DNA of 10,000 nucleotides, taken from Theodoxus fluviatilis (taxonomy: Eukaryota > Mollusca > Gastropoda > Cycloneritida > Neritidae). Made by a program: the position numbers and the translations under genes. The DNA lies in the NCBI GenBank assembly GCA_034096865.1, contig JAWQFJ010000621.1, forward strand, positions 50,001 through 60,000, read 5' to 3'. The first letter of the stretch is position 1, and each line of letters begins with the position of its first letter. The notes beneath the pieces are model-generated. The model ran no database searches. It was not told the origin of the DNA and saw only the letters and a list, made by a program, of their open reading frames with translations. This document shows, one piece after another, positions 7,565 through 10,000 of the stretch.

Positions 7565-10000
7565 GTCAAACAAAACTGCTGTAAACATATCTAGGTAGAC
7601 TCTAATTCTGTGTAGAGGGGTAACGTTATTCAAACATGCATGGGCCAAACAAAACTGCTGTAAACATATCTAGGTAGACTCTAATTCTGTGTAGAGGGGT
7701 AACGTTATTCAAACATGCATGGGCCAAACAAAACTGCTGTAAACATATCTAGGTAGACTCTAATTCTGTGTAGAGGGGTAACGTTATTCAAACATGCATG
7801 GGCCAAACAAAACTGCTGTAAACATATCTAGGTAGACTCTAATTCTGTGTAGAGGTGTAACGTTATTCAAACATGCATGGGCCAAACAAAACTGCTGTAA
7901 ACATATCTAGGTAGACTCTAATTCTGTGTAGAGGTGTAACGTTATTCAAACATGCATGGGCCAAACAAAACTGCTGTAAACATATCTAGGTAGACTCTAA
8001 TTCTGTGTAGAGGGGTAACGTTATTCAAACATGCATGGGCCAAACAAAACTGCTGTAAACATATCTAGGTAGACTCTAATTCTGTGTAGAGGGGTAACGT
8101 TATTCAAACATGCATGGGCCAAACAAAACTGCTGTAAACATATCTAGGTAGACTCTAATTCTGTGTAGAGGTGTAACGTTATTCAAACATGCATGGGCCA
8201 AACAAAACTGCTGTAAACATATCTAGGTAGACTCTAATTCTGTGTAGAGGGGTAACGTTATTCAAACATGCATGGGCCAAACAAAACTGCTGTAAACATA
8301 TCTAGGTAGACTCTAATTCTGTGTAGAGGTGTAACGTTATTCAAACATGCATGGGCCAAACAAAACTGCTGTAAACATATCTAGGTAGACTCTAATTCTG
8401 TGTAGAGGGGTAACGTTATTCAAACATGCATGGGCCAAACAAAACTGCTGTAAACATATCTAGGTAGACTCTAATTCTGTGTAGAGGTGTAACGTTATTC
8501 AAACATGCATGGGCCAAACAAAACTGCTGTAAACATATCTAGGTAGACTCTAATTCTGTGTAGAGGGGTAACGTTATTCAAACATGCATGGGCCAAACAA
8601 AACTGCTGTAAACATATCTAGGTAGACTCTAATTCTGTGTAGAGGGGTAACGTTATTCAAACATGCATGGGCCAAACAAAACTGCTGTAAACATATCTAG
8701 GTAGACTCTAATTCTGTGTAGAGGGGTAACGTTATTCAAACATGCATGGGCCAAACAAAACTGCTGTAAACATATCTAGGTAGACTCTAATTCTGTGTAG
8801 AGGGGTAACGTTATTCAAACATGCATGGGTCAAACAAAACTGCTGTAAACATACCTCTAGGTAGACTCTAATTCTGTGTAGAGGGGTAACGTTATTCAAA
8901 CATGCATGGGCCAAACAAAACTGCTGTAAACATATCTAGGTAGACTCTAATTCTGTGTAGAGGGGTAACGTTATTCAAACATGCATGGGCCAAACAAAAC
9001 TGCTGTAAACATATCTAGGTAGACTCTAATTCTGTGTAGAGGTGTAACGTTATTCAAACATGCATGGGCCAAACAAAACTGCTGTAAACATATCTAGGTA
9101 GACTCTAATTCTGTGTAGAGGTGTAACGTTATTCAAACATGCATGGGTCAAACAAAACTGCTGTAAACATATCTAGGTAGACTCTAATTCTGTGTAGAGG
9201 GGTAACGTTATTCAAACATGCATGGGCCAAACAAAACTGCTGTAAACATATCTAGGTAGACTCTAATTCTGTGTAGAGGGGTAACGTTATTCAAACATGC
9301 ATGGGCCAAACAAAACTGCTGTAAACATATCTAGGTAGACTCTAATTCTGTGTAGAGGGGTAACGTTATTCAAACATGCATGGGCCAAACAAAACTGCTG
9401 TAAACATATCTAGGTAGACTCTAATTCTGTGTAGAGGTGTAACGTTATTCAAACATGCATGGGCCAAACAAAACTGCTGTAAACATATCAAGGCAGACTC
9501 TAATTCTGTGTAGAGGTGTAACGTTATTCAAACATGCATGGGTCAAACAAAACTGCTGTAAACATATCTAGGTAGACTCTAATTCTGTGTAGAGGGGTAA
9601 CGTTATTCAAACATGCATGGGCCAAACAAAACTGCTGTAAACATATCTAGGTAGACTCTAATTCTGTGTAGAGGGGTAACGTTATTCAAACATGCATGGG
9701 CCAAACAAAACTGCTGTAAACATATCTAGGTAGACTCTAATTCTGTGTAGAGGGGTAACGTTATTCAAACATGCATGGGCCAAACAAAACTGCTGTAAAC
9801 ATATCTAGGTAGACTCTAATTCTGTGTAGAGGTGTAACGTTATTCAAACATGCATGGGCCAAACAAAACTGCTGTAAACATATCTAGGTAGACTCTAATT
9901 CTGTGTAGAGGTGTAACGTTATTCAAACATGCATGGGCCAAACAAAACTGCTGTAAACATATCTAGGTAGACTCTAATTCTGTGTAGAGGTGTAACGTTA
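7565..10000. repeat. Tandem array of a 79-bp satellite/minisatellite unit, 30 full copies plus a partial
   Basis: The unit begins CAAACAAAACTGCTGTAAAC and ends ATGCATGGGC. Copies start at 7567, 7646, 7725 and so on every 79 bp to 8831, then from 8912 every 79 bp to 9939; the last copy is cut by the window end after 62 bp. Each unit is about 39% GC and carries the palindromes AACGTT and ATGCAT. Copies are almost identical. The recurrent differences are G or T at unit position 53 (19 G, 12 T) and C or T at position 79. Two copies are unusual: copy 17 has a 2-bp CC insertion (8854-8855), and copy 25 has two substitutions (9490 and 9494). Such uniformity implies recent amplification or homogenisation. 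Since 79 is not a multiple of three, no frame persists across units, and the short minus-strand frames at 7424-7648 and 8732-8914 are artefacts. The array may be much longer than the part seen. Confidence 0.97.

Noticed and set aside
7424..7648. Minus-strand frame crossing the left edge of the 79-bp array
   Set aside because: It starts inside the repeat and runs into unrelated unique DNA. The related frame at 8732-8914 exists only because of the 2-bp insertion in one unit.
7565..10000. CRISPR array
   Set aside because: The 79-bp units are directly contiguous and nearly identical, with no variable spacers between short repeats. The surroundings are eukaryotic in style and no Cas genes are present.
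7565..10000. Core repeats of a Helitron-like or tandem-repeat-bearing mobile element
   Set aside because: Some invertebrate mobile elements carry tandem repeats, but no element ends, terminal hairpin or flanking microsatellite signature is visible at the left edge, and the right edge is outside the window.

Overview
The window looks like non-coding animal nuclear DNA, most likely from an invertebrate. It has no bacterial-style gene packing. Long dinucleotide microsatellites, a minisatellite, a satellite-like tandem array and one decayed retroelement fragment are set in moderately AT-rich unique sequence. A marine mollusc or similar animal would fit, but that is inference from repeat style only; no host gene is present to fix the taxon.

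Layout, left to right. A (CT)n microsatellite lies at 116-164, followed by unique sequence. A 16-bp minisatellite of 13 units occupies 1387-1591. The only recognisable protein-coding homology is on the minus strand at about 2156-2544: the C-terminal GIY-YIG endonuclease domain of a Penelope-like retroelement (PLE). Its reverse transcriptase part is missing and a frameshift separates the nuclease core from the conserved C-terminal tail. About 2.9 kb without a recognisable gene follows. A compound (TG)n/(GA)n microsatellite lies at 5466-5755, and a C-rich, G-quadruplex-prone tract at 6237-6345. After more unique sequence, a tandem array of a 79-bp unit starts at 7565 and runs off the right edge: 30 complete copies plus 62 bp of a 31st.

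There is no operon or set of cooperating genes. The most informative features are the internal organisation of the 79-bp array and the broken PLE endonuclease. In the array, marker variants recur in blocks of about five units, which suggests a higher-order repeat of about 395 bp. The other open frames (60-170 codons) are either translations of simple repeats or chance frames with no recognisable domain.
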